Below, in pieces: positions 1-9,307 of a DNA stretch of 64,000 nucleotides; the first letter of the stretch is position 1; each line of letters starts with the position of its first letter. The stretch covers positions 186,001-250,000 of the forward strand of contig CAMCVS010000004.1 of assembly GCA_945881965.1 (NCBI GenBank), in the 5' to 3' direction. The notes below the pieces were generated by a model. That model made no database searches. It was not told where the DNA came from and worked only from the letters and a program-made list of their open reading frames with translations. This stretch comes from Paracoccus haematequi (GTDB taxonomy: Bacteria; Pseudomonadota; Alphaproteobacteria; Rhodobacterales; Rhodobacteraceae). A program made the translations under genes and the position numbers.

Positions 1-75
1 CGGGTTGCTGCGGGTGCGCGCCTTGAACGCCGGCACACGGTCACCCGGTTGCAATGTCTTGAATGCCTGCGCCAT
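1..75 (-). CDS. Peroxiredoxin-like protein, N-terminal fragment running off the left edge
   Basis: Reading leftward from an ATG at 75, 25 codons stay open to the window edge. A strong Shine-Dalgarno (AGGAGGG) lies just upstream on the minus strand. The visible protein begins MAQAFKTLQPGDRVPAFKAR; the GDxxPxF pattern near the N-terminus is typical of thioredoxin-fold peroxiredoxin/redoxin domains. The catalytic cysteine would lie beyond the edge, so the assignment is tentative. No other gene overlaps it, and about 75 bases separate it from the next minus-strand gene. Confidence 0.45.
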   Translation of the reverse strand, partial: MAQAFKTLQPGDRVPAFKARTRSNP

Positions 76-149
76 TTGCCCTCCTGTGGTTTTGGGAAAA
101 ACTACAGGCAGGGGCGGCGTCGATCAAACCTTTTTGCCAGCGGTCGCCG

Positions 150-1055
150 TCAGGCGCGGTAGCGATCCAGAATATAGCGCGCTGTCATCAGGTCCAGATG
201 CGCGCCGCCGCCGTTCTTGAACAGGGTGATGTCGTCGTCTGATCCGCGCTGGAACGCGTCCAGATCGTAGTAATCGGCGACTAAGTCAGACTCGGTGATC
301 ACCCCTTGGGCCAGCGGTGTTTTCAACTCGCCGATATGGTGGCACACGGTGATGCGGTTATCGACGAATATCCGTGACCGCCGCAGCGCGGTGTCATCCG
401 CCTCGCGCATGTCGGGGCGATAGGCGCCGATCAGGTCGATATGCTGGCCGGGTTGCAGCCAGTCGCCCAGCAGATGCGGGGTGGTGGCCATGGTGGCGGA
501 TGTCACGATATCCGCCGCGCGCACGGCACGTTCCAGATCATCGGCCACGCTGGCCCCCGTGGCATCGGCCAGCGCCACCGCGTTCGACCGCGTTCGGTTC
601 CAGATGGTAAAGCGCGCGCCGGGAAAGGCCGCGCCATAGGCCGCGATCAGGGACCGCGCGACCGTGCCCGCGCCGATGATCAGGATATCGCGACTATCTG
701 CCCGCGCCAGCCGTCGCGCGGCCAACAGACTGTCGCCAGCGGTTTTCCATTTGGTGACAAGATGGAAATCCACCAGCGCCTCCAGCATCCCGTCGCCGTC
801 ACGATATAACGTCACACCGCCGTTCACTGTCGGCTGTCCCGCGCCCGCATTGCCGGGGAATATCGTGGCGGATTTGACCGCGATCCCGAGCCCGTCGATC
901 CACGCCGCACGGTTCAGCAGCGTATCCTTGCCGCGATACAGGAACGTATCGGCGATTTCCGCGCGGGGCAGGCGGTGGCCTGCGGCCAGCGCATCGGTCA
1001 GGCCCAGCCAATCCAGCCGCGCCTCGCCTGCGTCAAAGGGGATGATCAGGGTCAT
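150..1055 (-). CDS. Ornithine cyclodeaminase / mu-crystallin family oxidoreductase
   Basis: A 301-aa protein of the NAD(P)-binding ornithine cyclodeaminase/mu-crystallin family, cytosolic. These enzymes deaminate ornithine to proline or reduce ketimines; the exact substrate cannot be read from sequence. The central part has the Rossmann motif IGAGTVARSL followed by the WNRT segment that usually ends the second strand, and the N-terminal half carries the family's VKSATIFPGN stretch. An ORF extends upstream, but the ATG at 1055 overlaps the stop of the HAD gene (ATGA), implying translational coupling, and gives normal family length. It is the last gene of a five-gene minus-strand run beginning with fghA. 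Confidence 0.8.
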   Translation of the reverse strand: MTLIIPFDAGEARLDWLGLTDALAAGHRLPRAEIADTFLYRGKDTLLNRAAWIDGLGIAVKSATIFPGNAGAGQPTVNGGVTLYRDGDGMLEALVDFHLVTKWKTAGDSLLAARRLARADSRDILIIGAGTVARSLIAAYGAAFPGARFTIWNRTRSNAVALADATGASVADDLERAVRAADIVTSATMATTPHLLGDWLQPGQHIDLIGAYRPDMREADDTALRRSRIFVDNRITVCHHIGELKTPLAQGVITESDLVADYYDLDAFQRGSDDDITLFKNGGGAHLDLMTARYILDRYRA

Positions 1056-1669
1056 GCCGCCTGCTCCGCCGTCAAAAGCCCCGCCTGCACCAGACACTCC
1101 GCCCAGCCTTCGGGGCCGTCGAACAGATGCACCTGCCAGCGGCGGGCGCGGGCGGCGTCGATGTTTTCCGGGCGGTCATCGGTGAACAGGATCTTTGCGC
1201 CGCGCGTACCGACCGCCTCTTCCAGCGCCTGATAGATCGCGGGGTCGGGCTTGATCAGGCCGATGCGGCCCGACACCACCGCGCCGTCAAATTCGGTCAG
1301 GAACGGATGGTCGATGCAGGATGTCTCGAACGGCTCTTCGCCGAAATTCGTCAGCGCCCAGACCGGGATGCCCTGCGCCTGCAACGCCCGCATCAACCGG
1401 ATCGACCGGTCAATCCGCCGCGACGCCAGCCGCGACCAACCTTCGACCCAGAACCGGATTTCGTCCGTGTAATCGGGGTAATCCTCGATCAGGTCCAGAA
1501 TGGTGGCGAATTTTGCCCCGGCATCGACGCCCAGATGGGTGCGATGGATCGGCACATCGCGGAAAAACGCCGCCGCGCGGTCGGGGCCAAACACATCCGT
1601 ATAGGTGCGTTCGGGTTGCCATTCGATCAGCACATTGCCGATGTCGAACACCACGATGTCTGGCGTCAT
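1052..1669 (-). CDS. HAD-family phosphatase (YihX-like)
   Basis: A 205-aa haloacid-dehalogenase superfamily hydrolase. Motif I is FDIGNV at residues 8-13 with nucleophile Asp9; this form, with Gly-Asn after the Asp, is the one seen in YihX-type sugar phosphatases rather than the classical DxD. Motif II is LTNF, motif III is the Lys of KPDP, and motif IV is FTDDRPEN, so all catalytic elements are present. It is predicted to be a soluble phosphatase acting on a small phosphorylated metabolite; the substrate is unknown. Start and stop overlap both neighbours by four bases, so it is translated as part of the fghA-led operon. Confidence 0.82.
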   Translation of the reverse strand: MTPDIVVFDIGNVLIEWQPERTYTDVFGPDRAAAFFRDVPIHRTHLGVDAGAKFATILDLIEDYPDYTDEIRFWVEGWSRLASRRIDRSIRLMRALQAQGIPVWALTNFGEEPFETSCIDHPFLTEFDGAVVSGRIGLIKPDPAIYQALEEAVGTRGAKILFTDDRPENIDAARARRWQVHLFDGPEGWAECLVQAGLLTAEQAA

Positions 1670-2115
1670 GAAGCCCCCTTTGCCGCCCGCACGGCCCGTT
1701 CCAGCGCATCAAGGAAACGCGACCGGTCCGCCTTTGTAAACCCCCGCCCGCCGCCTTGCCGAAACGGGTCGGCGGCGCGCAGGTCGGTCATCAGGTCACG
1801 CATGGCGAGTGCTTCGCGCACATTGCCGTCGGTCAGCGGCGAGCCGTCATGTTTCAGAACCTTCGCCCCTTTCGTGACACAGCGCGCCGCGAGCGGGATA
1901 TCCCCCGTCACCACCACATCGCCGGGGCCCGCGCGTTCGGCGATCCACATATCCGCCACATCGGGGCCGTCCGGCACGATCACCATATCCACGAACGGGT
2001 TACGCGACGGCCGCAGGCCGCCATTCGACACAAACGCAATCCGCAGCCCATGCCGGGTGGCGACGCGTTCCGCCTCGTCCTTGACCGGGCAGGCATCGGC
2101 ATCGACATAGATCAC
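1666..2115 (-). CDS. YaiI/YqxD family protein (UPF0178)
   Basis: A 149-aa protein matching the UPF0178 (YaiI/YqxD) family. The N-terminal [12 protein letters not shown] signature and the internal [11 protein letters not shown] segment are characteristic, and the acidic residues resemble a PIN-like nuclease core. The molecular function of the family is not established. It begins four bases before the stop of the VOC gene and ends overlapping the HAD gene by ATGA, so it sits within the coupled operon. No signal peptide or membrane segment is visible. Confidence 0.85.
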   Translation of the reverse strand: MIYVDADACPVKDEAERVATRHGLRIAFVSNGGLRPSRNPFVDMVIVPDGPDVADMWIAERAGPGDVVVTGDIPLAARCVTKGAKVLKHDGSPLTDGNVREALAMRDLMTDLRAADPFRQGGGRGFTKADRSRFLDALERAVRAAKGAS

Positions 2116-2471
2116 AGGGCGCTTCCCGCCCGGATCAGGTTGCCATCCGGGTCAATCACCGCCAATTCGCGCATCCCCCAAGGTTTGTCTGCGACGCGGA
2201 TCAGGCGGGGGATACCCGCGTCAGGCAGCCCCAACGCGCCCCATTCGGCGTCCAGCGCCACCAGGTCGGTCAGCCGCAGATAGGCCCCGGCATCGCAGGT
2301 GGTGGGATCATGGTCGGGCGACAGGAAGAAATGCAGTTCCACCCCGTCCCGTTCAACGATCAGGTAATCGGGATGGTCCAGTTCGCACGCAAACCCCAGC
2401 CGCCGCCAAAAAGCCAGCGTCTCAGACAGATTGCGCGCGGGCAGGATGGGGCAGGCGGCGGTCAGGTTCAT
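2112..2471 (-). CDS. VOC-family (glyoxalase/bleomycin-resistance fold) protein
   Basis: A 119-aa vicinal-oxygen-chelate protein resembling the bleomycin-resistance subgroup: an N-terminal half with [17 protein letters not shown] and a C-terminal half ending in a DPDGNLIR strand. Such proteins bind metal or sequester drugs; the ligand here cannot be assigned. The open frame continues 27 codons upstream into fghA, but the ATG at 2471 lies four bases after the fghA stop and gives the usual VOC length, so that start was chosen. It overlaps the YaiI-family gene by four bases. Confidence 0.75.
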   Translation of the reverse strand: MNLTAACPILPARNLSETLAFWRRLGFACELDHPDYLIVERDGVELHFFLSPDHDPTTCDAGAYLRLTDLVALDAEWGALGLPDAGIPRLIRVADKPWGMRELAVIDPDGNLIRAGSAL

Positions 2472-2475
2472 CCTG

Positions 2476-3306
2476 TCAGGCCCACAGCGCCTCGGCGTGG
2501 AAATCGACGTGATCCTGCATGAACGACGCCACAAAGTAATAGCTGTGGTCATAGCTGTCCTGCATCCGGAACGTCGCCGCAGCGCGCCGTTCCAGCGCAG
2601 CCAGCGCCAGCGATTCCGGCATCAGATCGGCCAGGTAGGGGTCGCGCGTGCCCTGATCGACCAGCAATGGCACCGACAGCCCTTCGGCCCGCATCATCAG
2701 CGTGGCGTCATGGCGCAGCCACTGTGCCTCATTCGGGCCAAGGTAGGCGGTCAATTGCTTGCGCCCCCAGTTCGACGCGGTGGGATGGCAGATCGGCGCA
2801 AAGGCCGACACCGACCGGAACCGCCCCGGCAATCCCATCGCCAGCGTCAGCGCGCCATGCCCGCCCATCGAATGGCCCGTGATCGCCTGTCGGTCCATGT
2901 CGAGCGGGAATTGCGCGGCCAGCAGCGCGGGCAGGTCATCGGCGATGTAATCCCACATGCGGTAATGCGGGGCCCAAGGCGCCTCGGTGGCGTTGACATA
3001 GAACCCCGCGCCCTGACCCAGATCATAGGCATCATCATCCGCCACCCCCGCCCCGCGCGGCGAGGTGTCGGGAAACACCACCGCGATGCCCTGATCGGCG
3101 GCCCAGCCCTGCGCGCCTGCCTTGATCATCGCATTTTCATGCGTGCAGGTCAGGCCCGACAGATACCATAGCACCGGCACCGGGCCATCTGCCGCCTCGT
3201 GCGGCAGGAACAGGCCGAATGTCATATCGCAATTGGTGGCCTTAGCGGCGTGACGATAGACGCCCTGCGTGCCCCCAAAACAGCGGTTTTCCGAAAGCGT
3301 GTCCAT
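2476..3306 (-). CDS. fghA: S-formylglutathione hydrolase
   Basis: A 276-aa esterase of the S-formylglutathione hydrolase (esterase D) family, hydrolysing S-formylglutathione to formate and glutathione in glutathione-dependent formaldehyde detoxification. The nucleophile elbow GHSMGGHG places Ser146; Asp222 (QGTRDPYL) and His254 (SYDHSYY) complete the triad. The LSGLTCTHEN oxyanion segment is also present. The ATG at 3306 is preceded by AGGAGA and gives the usual length. It is the first of five closely packed minus-strand genes; the partner formaldehyde dehydrogenase (adhC/adhI) is not in this window. Confidence 0.93.
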   Translation of the reverse strand: MDTLSENRCFGGTQGVYRHAAKATNCDMTFGLFLPHEAADGPVPVLWYLSGLTCTHENAMIKAGAQGWAADQGIAVVFPDTSPRGAGVADDDAYDLGQGAGFYVNATEAPWAPHYRMWDYIADDLPALLAAQFPLDMDRQAITGHSMGGHGALTLAMGLPGRFRSVSAFAPICHPTASNWGRKQLTAYLGPNEAQWLRHDATLMMRAEGLSVPLLVDQGTRDPYLADLMPESLALAALERRAAATFRMQDSYDHSYYFVASFMQDHVDFHAEALWA

Positions 3307-3354
3307 GCGCGTCTCCTGTGCTGACCCTGCGAGGTTGCCGCAGGTCTGTAACAT

Positions 3355-4293
3355 TCAAACCGGCGGCGCGATCTGCACCCAGGCGATCACGGCGGATACA
3401 GTCAGGATTGACACCGCCGTTGAAATCAGGATCGACGCCGACACACGCTGTGGGGCCACGCCGTAATGCTGCGCCAGGATATAGATGTTACCCGCCACCG
3501 GAAGCGACGATGCGGCAATCATCACCGACGCGGCATAGGGTTCGACCGGGAACAGCACCAGCGCCGCCAGAGCCACAAAGGCCGGATGCAGCACCAGCTT
3601 GCAAAACGACAGCCACCCCGCGACCTGCATCCGTTCCGCCGATTTCGACGCCAGCGAGGCACCTATGGCAAACAGCGCGCCAGGGGTGGCGGCGGCACCC
3701 AGCGTGGACACGAACTCCATCACCGGGGTCGGCAGCGGGATGCCGGTGGATGACCATGTCAGCCCCAGCACAATCGCCACGATCATCGGGTTGGTCGCCA
3801 GACCCTTGCCCACGGTGCCCAGAATACGAAACGACATCCGCCCGTCGCGCGCGCCCGTGATCAGGATCACGATCAATGACCCGAACACGATCAGGTCCAC
3901 CGCCAGCACCATCATCACATGCCCGACCGCCTGTTCGCCCAACAGCAGCGCCAGCATCGGGATGCCCAAAAACCCAACGTTGCCGATGGCGGCGCATTGC
4001 CCCTCGATCGCGGCCTCTTCCACGCTGAGCCCGCGCAGGAACGCCACCGCCGTGGCGATGCCATAGACGAACGCCGTGCCCCACAGATAGGCCGTCAGGA
4101 ACCGCAGATCGACCAGCTCGCCCAGCGACAGGTTTGCGGAAAACCGGAACAGCATCGCCGACAGCGCGAAATAGAATACGAATTTCGTGACGGCCGCCGT
4201 CGCCTCGGCCGAAAAGAATCGCGTCTTTCCCGCAAGGTAACCGACGCCGATCAGCGCGAAAAACGGCAGGGTTTTCAGCAGCACTTCGATCAT
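3355..4293 (-). CDS. AEC family transporter (auxin efflux carrier fold)
   Basis: A 312-aa integral membrane protein with about ten hydrophobic helices, starting LLKTLPFFALIGVGYLAGK, the usual N-terminus of bacterial AEC (auxin efflux carrier/malonate-type) permeases. The two five-helix halves are visible, with a polar break near residue 160 (GARDGRMSFRILG). Bacterial members export or take up small organic anions; the substrate here is unknown. It is transcribed toward fghA with a 48-base gap, so it may drive or share the downstream operon. Confidence 0.85.
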   Translation of the reverse strand: MIEVLLKTLPFFALIGVGYLAGKTRFFSAEATAAVTKFVFYFALSAMLFRFSANLSLGELVDLRFLTAYLWGTAFVYGIATAVAFLRGLSVEEAAIEGQCAAIGNVGFLGIPMLALLLGEQAVGHVMMVLAVDLIVFGSLIVILITGARDGRMSFRILGTVGKGLATNPMIVAIVLGLTWSSTGIPLPTPVMEFVSTLGAAATPGALFAIGASLASKSAERMQVAGWLSFCKLVLHPAFVALAALVLFPVEPYAASVMIAASSLPVAGNIYILAQHYGVAPQRVSASILISTAVSILTVSAVIAWVQIAPPV

Positions 4294-4364
4294 GCCGCCT
4301 TGGTAGCATGGGGGGGCGCGGCGTCAATGGCGGGGGGAGGTGGATGTGCAGACACCCCAAGGCG

Positions 4365-5438
4365 TCAGCGATCATCCCAGGTCATGATCTCTTGACGGAC
4401 AACTGGCTGCAACGCCTTGTCAAAGCCCAAGCGCATCAATTCCGCGCGCTGCAATTGATACATCGGCTGGCGGTCCTTCTTCAGCACCGGACAGCGCAGA
4501 ATGTCCAGCAGGATGAAAGGATGGCCAACCATGATGTAGCGGCCCAGCTTCTTGCGCTGAATGAAGCTCAGCACGTCGTCCCGCCAGCCAGCAACGCCAA
4601 ACCGCCCCAGCATCCTCTGGATTTCCGGTGCGATGCCCGTCTTGACGTTGGTGAAATAGCCCAGAACGATTTTCAATCTTTCGTCGTCAAGGCTGCGCAG
4701 CGCGTCATTGACATCGGTATCGGTATAGATCGAGTCGTAGGTATAGCCGTAGGATGCAAGTTCGCGCGTGGTCTTCATCTCGCATTGGCGGATGACCATG
4801 TTCTTGTTGTCGCTCAGCAGAATGTTGTCCCAATACGACCAGAATCGGTCGTCCTGCAAAAGGCGCGGGCCAAAGTAATAGAAATAGGACTGGATATGCG
4901 GGATGCGGGAGGAGGCATTGATATAAATGCCCGAGAAGTCCGCCGTCCCCTGGCATATGGTTTGCAGCAGATCACAATCTTCCCGCAGCGGGAACCAGAT
5001 ACTGTCGTTCTTGATGATCAGATGGCTTGGACGGATGCCACGGTCCTCAAGCGCCAGAATACCTTCGCGATAGCCGCCGAAATCATAGCCAAAGTTGGGC
5101 CGCTGCACGATCAGATGGCACAGCGGTTTCAGGCGTTCCATATCCGCCGCCGACACTGGGGCGTTCGAGACAACAACGACCGAATAGCCGTTGTCCTGAA
5201 ACGCTATCAGTTCCTGAAAGAATGATTCCAGCAGCGCCTTGGGTTGATAGATGAGTTGAACTGCAAACCGGTCAGAAACTCCCTGATCACCTGCTGTGAT
5301 CGTGACCAGTTGATCCCGCTTTTGATCGTATTTCGATTTCCGTGACCGCCAGAACATGAACCAGCCGATCTGGCCAAGCTGTTGTTTGATCCGGATGAAT
5401 TCGCGCTTAATTTTCCAGAAAGGTAATCTGGCATTCAT
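4365..5438 (-). CDS. Rhamnan synthesis F (RgpF)-like family protein
   Basis: A 357-aa soluble protein resembling the rhamnan-synthesis protein F family associated with surface polysaccharide assembly. Supporting segments are RPNFGYDFGGYREG and IIKNDSIWFP, typical of the conserved core, and a terminal aromatic-rich region; no membrane helix is present. The open frame extends 21 codons further upstream but would have to pass through a strong terminator hairpin (5452-5487), so the ATG at 5438 is preferred. Its codon use looks less GC-biased than its neighbours, consistent with a laterally mobile glycan gene. The exact sugar is unknown. Confidence 0.7.
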   Translation of the reverse strand: MNARLPFWKIKREFIRIKQQLGQIGWFMFWRSRKSKYDQKRDQLVTITAGDQGVSDRFAVQLIYQPKALLESFFQELIAFQDNGYSVVVVSNAPVSAADMERLKPLCHLIVQRPNFGYDFGGYREGILALEDRGIRPSHLIIKNDSIWFPLREDCDLLQTICQGTADFSGIYINASSRIPHIQSYFYYFGPRLLQDDRFWSYWDNILLSDNKNMVIRQCEMKTTRELASYGYTYDSIYTDTDVNDALRSLDDERLKIVLGYFTNVKTGIAPEIQRMLGRFGVAGWRDDVLSFIQRKKLGRYIMVGHPFILLDILRCPVLKKDRQPMYQLQRAELMRLGFDKALQPVVRQEIMTWDDR

Positions 5439-5451
5439 GTTCAAAATTCCC

Positions 5452-5487
5452 AAAACACACCAGCGTCTGAATATAAACGCTGGTGTG
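5452..5487 (-). terminator. Rho-independent terminator of pnp
   Basis: Perfect 11-bp arms at 5456-5466 and 5477-5487 with a 10-nt loop. On the minus strand the stem is followed by TTTT and an AT-rich stretch. It lies 57 bases after the pnp stop and 14 bases before the RgpF-like start. Confidence 0.8.
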
Positions 5488-5543
5488 CCGCTTAAAGTCA
5501 ACCATGGGGAGACATGCCCCCCATGGCTCTCAGCGTGAGGAAA

Positions 5544-7676
5544 TCAGCCCTCAGTCTGCTCTTCGACGATTTCCAGACCCGTTGTCTGATCAACCATCTT
5601 CATCGCCAGCCGCACTTTGCCGCGTTCGTCAAAGCCCAGCAGCTTGACCCAGACTTCCTGGCCTTCCTTCAGCGCATCCGACGGATGGTTCAGGCGCTTG
5701 TTTTCGATCTGGGACACATGCACCAGCCCGTCGCGCTTGCCGAAGAAATTCACGAAGGCGCCGAAATCGACCAGTTTCACGACCGTGCCCTTATACACCT
5801 TGCCCATTTCGGGTTCGGCGACGATGGACCAGATCATGTCATAGGCTTTCTTGATCGCATCGCCGTTCGAGGACGCGATCTTGATCACGCCGTCGTCGTT
5901 GATATCAACCTTGGCGCCCGAGACTTCGACGATTTCGCGGATCACCTTGCCGCCGGACCCGATGACTTCGCGGATCTTGTCGGTGGGGATCTGCATGGTT
6001 TCAATCCGCGGGGCATGGACCGAGAACGCATTGGCCGAGGTCAGCGCCTTGGACATCTCGCCCAAGATATGCAACCGGCCATCCTTGGCCTGTGCCAGCG
6101 CCTGTTTCATGATCGCAGGCGTGATGCCCGCCACCTTGATGTCCATCTGCAGGGACGTGATGCCGTTTTCGGTGCCCGCGACCTTGAAATCCATGTCGCC
6201 AAGGTGATCCTCGTCACCCAGGATGTCGGTCAGAACGGCCCATGACCCGTCCTCTTCCAGGATCAGGCCCATGGCCACACCGGCCACCGGAGCCTTCAGC
6301 GGCACGCCCGCGTCCATCATCGCCAGCGACCCGCCGCAAACTGACGCCATCGACGACGATCCGTTCGATTCCGTGATCTCGGACACCACGCGGATGGTAT
6401 AGGGGAAATCGGTCGGCGCAGGCAGCACGGCCTGCAACGCGCGCCAGGCCAGCTTGCCATGGCCGATTTCACGCCGTCCGGGCGACCCGACGCGGCCAAC
6501 CTCGCCCACCGAATAGGGCGGGAAGTTGTAGTGCAGCATGAAGTTTTCGCGGAAATTGCCATGCAGCGCGTCGATGATCTGTTCATCATCGCCAGTGCCC
6601 AGCGTGGTGATGACCAGCGCCTGCGTTTCGCCACGGGTGAACAGCGACGACCCGTGCGTGCGCGGCAGAACGCCGGTTTCGCAGACGATGGGGCGCACGG
6701 TTGTGGTGTCGCGGCCATCGATGCGGCGGCCATGTTTCACCACATCGCCACGCAGCACGGCGGCTTCCAGCTTCTTGATCGCTGGGCCAAGATTGGCATC
6801 GGCCAGTTGGTCGGCAGTCATCGCCGCCTTGATCGCGGCCTTGGCATCGCCAAGCGCGGTCACGCGGGCCTGCTTGTCGGTGATCGCATAGGCCGCGCGC
6901 ATCGCCTCTTCGCCTGCCGCTTTGACCGCGGCATACAGGTCGGAATAATCCGGCGCGGCGAAATCGAACGGCTCTTTCGCGGCATCTTCGGCCAGGTCGA
7001 TGATCAGGTCGATCACCGGCTGCATCTGTTCATGCGCGAACACCACAGCACCCAGCATCTCGTCCTCCGACAGCTCATAGGCTTCGGATTCGACCATCAT
7101 CACGGCATCTTTCGTGCCCGCGACCACCAGATCCAGCCGCTGTTCCGGGTTGGCGCGCAGTTTGGTCATATCATCGCAGGACGGGTTCAGCACATAGGCC
7201 CCGTTCACGAAACCGACGCGGGCCCCGGCAATCGGGCCACGGAACGGCGCGCCGGAAATCGTCAGCGCGGCAGAGGCGGCGATCATCGCCACCACATCGG
7301 GGTCGTTCACCAGATCATGGGACAGAACGGTGCACATGATCAGCACTTCGTTCTTGAACCCATCGACGAACAGCGGGCGGATCGGGCGGTCGATCAGGCG
7401 CGCGGTCAGCGTTTCCTTTTCGGTGGGCCGTGCCTCGCGCTTGAAGAACCCGCCGGGAACCTTGCCCGCCGCATAGTATTTTTCCTGGTAATGCACGGTC
7501 AGCGGAAAGAAATCCTGCCCCGGCTTTTGTTCCTTGGCAAAGGTCACGTTCGCCATGACGCTGGTTTCGCCCAGCGTTGCGATGACGGTGCCATCAGCCT
7601 GGCGCGCAATCTTGCCCGTTTCCAGCGTGAGCGTTTCATTGCCCCACTGGATGGATTTTTTGACTTCGTTGAACAT
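5544..7676 (-). CDS. pnp: Polyribonucleotide nucleotidyltransferase (PNPase)
   Basis: A 710-aa PNPase, the phosphorolytic 3'-5' exoribonuclease of the degradosome. Two RNase PH domains are visible (N-terminal residues to about 140; second from about 310 to 545, with the [15 protein letters not shown] and [15 protein letters not shown] segments), joined by an all-helical linker. A KH domain follows ([15 protein letters not shown], about 560-615), then an S1 domain ([18 protein letters not shown], about 625-695). Length is normal. The start is preceded by GAGGAAACG. In many alphaproteobacteria pnp follows rpsO; here bciA lies between them. A strong terminator follows the gene. Confidence 0.98.
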   Translation of the reverse strand: MFNEVKKSIQWGNETLTLETGKIARQADGTVIATLGETSVMANVTFAKEQKPGQDFFPLTVHYQEKYYAAGKVPGGFFKREARPTEKETLTARLIDRPIRPLFVDGFKNEVLIMCTVLSHDLVNDPDVVAMIAASAALTISGAPFRGPIAGARVGFVNGAYVLNPSCDDMTKLRANPEQRLDLVVAGTKDAVMMVESEAYELSEDEMLGAVVFAHEQMQPVIDLIIDLAEDAAKEPFDFAAPDYSDLYAAVKAAGEEAMRAAYAITDKQARVTALGDAKAAIKAAMTADQLADANLGPAIKKLEAAVLRGDVVKHGRRIDGRDTTTVRPIVCETGVLPRTHGSSLFTRGETQALVITTLGTGDDEQIIDALHGNFRENFMLHYNFPPYSVGEVGRVGSPGRREIGHGKLAWRALQAVLPAPTDFPYTIRVVSEITESNGSSSMASVCGGSLAMMDAGVPLKAPVAGVAMGLILEEDGSWAVLTDILGDEDHLGDMDFKVAGTENGITSLQMDIKVAGITPAIMKQALAQAKDGRLHILGEMSKALTSANAFSVHAPRIETMQIPTDKIREVIGSGGKVIREIVEVSGAKVDINDDGVIKIASSNGDAIKKAYDMIWSIVAEPEMGKVYKGTVVKLVDFGAFVNFFGKRDGLVHVSQIENKRLNHPSDALKEGQEVWVKLLGFDERGKVRLAMKMVDQTTGLEIVEEQTEG

Positions 7677-7844
7677 CTAACGTTTCCTCTAGGAGCAATG
7701 CCCGGCCCTCCGGGTGCTCCGTTTGCATGGCGGCCCCATTGCCGCCGCCCCCCGATCCTTTGCATGCGCCCGGGGGCATGGGCGCGTGTCGCAGATGCGG
7801 GGGCCTTACAGGAAAACCGGCGGGTTGGAAAGCGGCGGGTTGGG

Positions 7845-8801
7845 TCAGAACACCTTGTGCGCGCCCCGGTCATCGGCCACGTCGCCGCGCAGGATGGCGG
7901 CGTAGTGGTCGGCCAGCGTGTCAGTGCCAAATTCCGGCGTGGCATCCGCGTCATAGTGGGTGCGGGCGGCATCCCAGATCAGCATGGATTCTGTGGCGTA
8001 ATAGCGACCTATCCGCGCCAGTTCCGCCTTGGCGCGCAGGGCCGGGGATAGGCGGCCCAAGACCGACAGCACCGCGATGATCGCATCCATCAGCGCGATG
8101 GGCACCTGTTTCACCGTGACCGGCTGGCCTGTCAGCCGTTCCAGGATCGCCACCTGATCGCGCGGCGTGATCGCGGGGCCGGGGCCGCCGATGGGCAGGA
8201 TGCGGTTCTGTTTCGCGGGGTCGGTCAGGCACAGCGCCAGAAACCGTCCCAGATCGGCATCCGAAATCGGCTTGCACGCCGTGCCCCGCCCGTCGCCGAA
8301 CACCAGCCAGGGCTTGCCCGCCTGCACGCGCGCGACCATTCCCGACAGCGATTTGAAGAACGCAGTGGGGCGCACAATGGTCCATGTGATCGGCGCGGCC
8401 TGCAATTCGGCCTCAAACGCCAGCTTGGCCCGTTGAAATGCCAACAGTGGTTTCTGCACACAGATTGCCGACAACAGCACGAACTGGCCCAGCCCATGCG
8501 CCACGGCGGCCTGCAAGGCGCGCGATTGCGCAGCGTGGTCGATGGCCCAGGCGTCTGCCGGGTCGCCGGTGCGGCTGGCCAGACAGGATATCACCGCGTC
8601 GCAGGGATGTGTGGCCAGCGCCGCATCCACCGCGCCGGGTTGTGTGACATCGCCGACATGCAGCGTGCAATCCGGCAGGTCCGCCCCGGCGCGCACCAGC
8701 GCCACCACATCATGCCCGGCGGCCACCAATGCGGCGGCGGTTGCCCGGCCGATGGTGCCGGTGCCGCCCAGCAACAGAACGCGCAAGGGTGTATGGGTCA
8801 T
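7845..8801 (-). CDS. bciA: Divinyl (proto)chlorophyllide a 8-vinyl reductase, BciA type
   Basis: A 318-aa NAD(P)H-dependent atypical short-chain reductase. The N-terminal GGTGTIGRA Rossmann motif is at residues 12-20. The segments ISCLASRTG, LLSAICVQKPLLAFQRAK, TIVRPTAFFKSLSG and ACKPISDADLG match, from memory, the DVR/BciA family that reduces the C8 vinyl group in bacteriochlorophyll synthesis. An upstream in-frame start exists, but the ATG at 8801 has a GGAGG site and the family's normal N-terminus. It lies between the rpsO terminator and pnp, away from any photosynthesis cluster, as bciA often does. A related NAD-binding epimerase is the alternative. Confidence 0.78.
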   Translation of the reverse strand: MTHTPLRVLLLGGTGTIGRATAAALVAAGHDVVALVRAGADLPDCTLHVGDVTQPGAVDAALATHPCDAVISCLASRTGDPADAWAIDHAAQSRALQAAVAHGLGQFVLLSAICVQKPLLAFQRAKLAFEAELQAAPITWTIVRPTAFFKSLSGMVARVQAGKPWLVFGDGRGTACKPISDADLGRFLALCLTDPAKQNRILPIGGPGPAITPRDQVAILERLTGQPVTVKQVPIALMDAIIAVLSVLGRLSPALRAKAELARIGRYYATESMLIWDAARTHYDADATPEFGTDTLADHYAAILRGDVADDRGAHKVF

Positions 8802-8850
8802 CGCGGCCTCCGGGCGGCAGACTACCAGCCCCACGCCCAAGGGCCAGATA

Positions 8851-8882
8851 CGAAAACGCCCGCCGCAGTTGCGACGGGCGTT
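8851..8882 (-). terminator. Rho-independent terminator of rpsO
   Basis: Arms 8855-8866 and 8871-8882 form a 12-bp stem (one G-U pair) around a 4-nt loop. On the minus strand it is followed by TTTT. It lies 21 bases after the rpsO stop and separates rpsO from bciA. Confidence 0.85.
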
Positions 8883-8903
8883 GCGATGCAGCGCAGGTCG
8901 GTC

Positions 8904-9173
8904 TTAGCGACGCAGGCCCAGACGTTCGATCAGCGACGCATAACGCGCGTTGTCCTTGGATTTCAGATAGTCCAACAGCTTGCGGCGCTGCGCCACCATC
9001 ATCAACAGGCCGCGGCGGCCGTGGTTGTCTTTCTTGTGCATCTTGAAATGCTCGGTCAGGGTGGCAATCCGTGACGACAGGATTGCAACCTGCACTTCGG
9101 GGGATCCGGTGTCGCCAGCCTTGGTGGCGTATTCGGAAATCAGGCGGGCTTTGGTTTCAACGGTGATCGACAT
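8904..9173 (-). CDS. rpsO: 30S ribosomal protein S15
   Basis: An 89-aa S15, the usual length, starting [12 protein letters not shown] and containing the conserved [27 protein letters not shown] and RRKLLDYLK segments that bind the central domain of 16S rRNA. The ATG at 9173 is preceded by AGGAGA; the frame remains open upstream but family length fixes this start. It has its own terminator, so pnp and bciA are probably expressed separately or by read-through. Confidence 0.98.
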   Translation of the reverse strand: MSITVETKARLISEYATKAGDTGSPEVQVAILSSRIATLTEHFKMHKKDNHGRRGLLMMVAQRRKLLDYLKSKDNARYASLIERLGLRR

Positions 9174-9307
9174 CGGGGTCTCCTGTTCGAAAGGGTTTGG
9201 GCCACAGCCGGGATGTCGTCCAGCAGGGTCCGGCCCCGCATCAACAGCAGGGATGGGCGCGTGTAAATGAGGATCGCCAAAAAGAAAAGGGGGAAAGCGC
9301 GCCGCGA

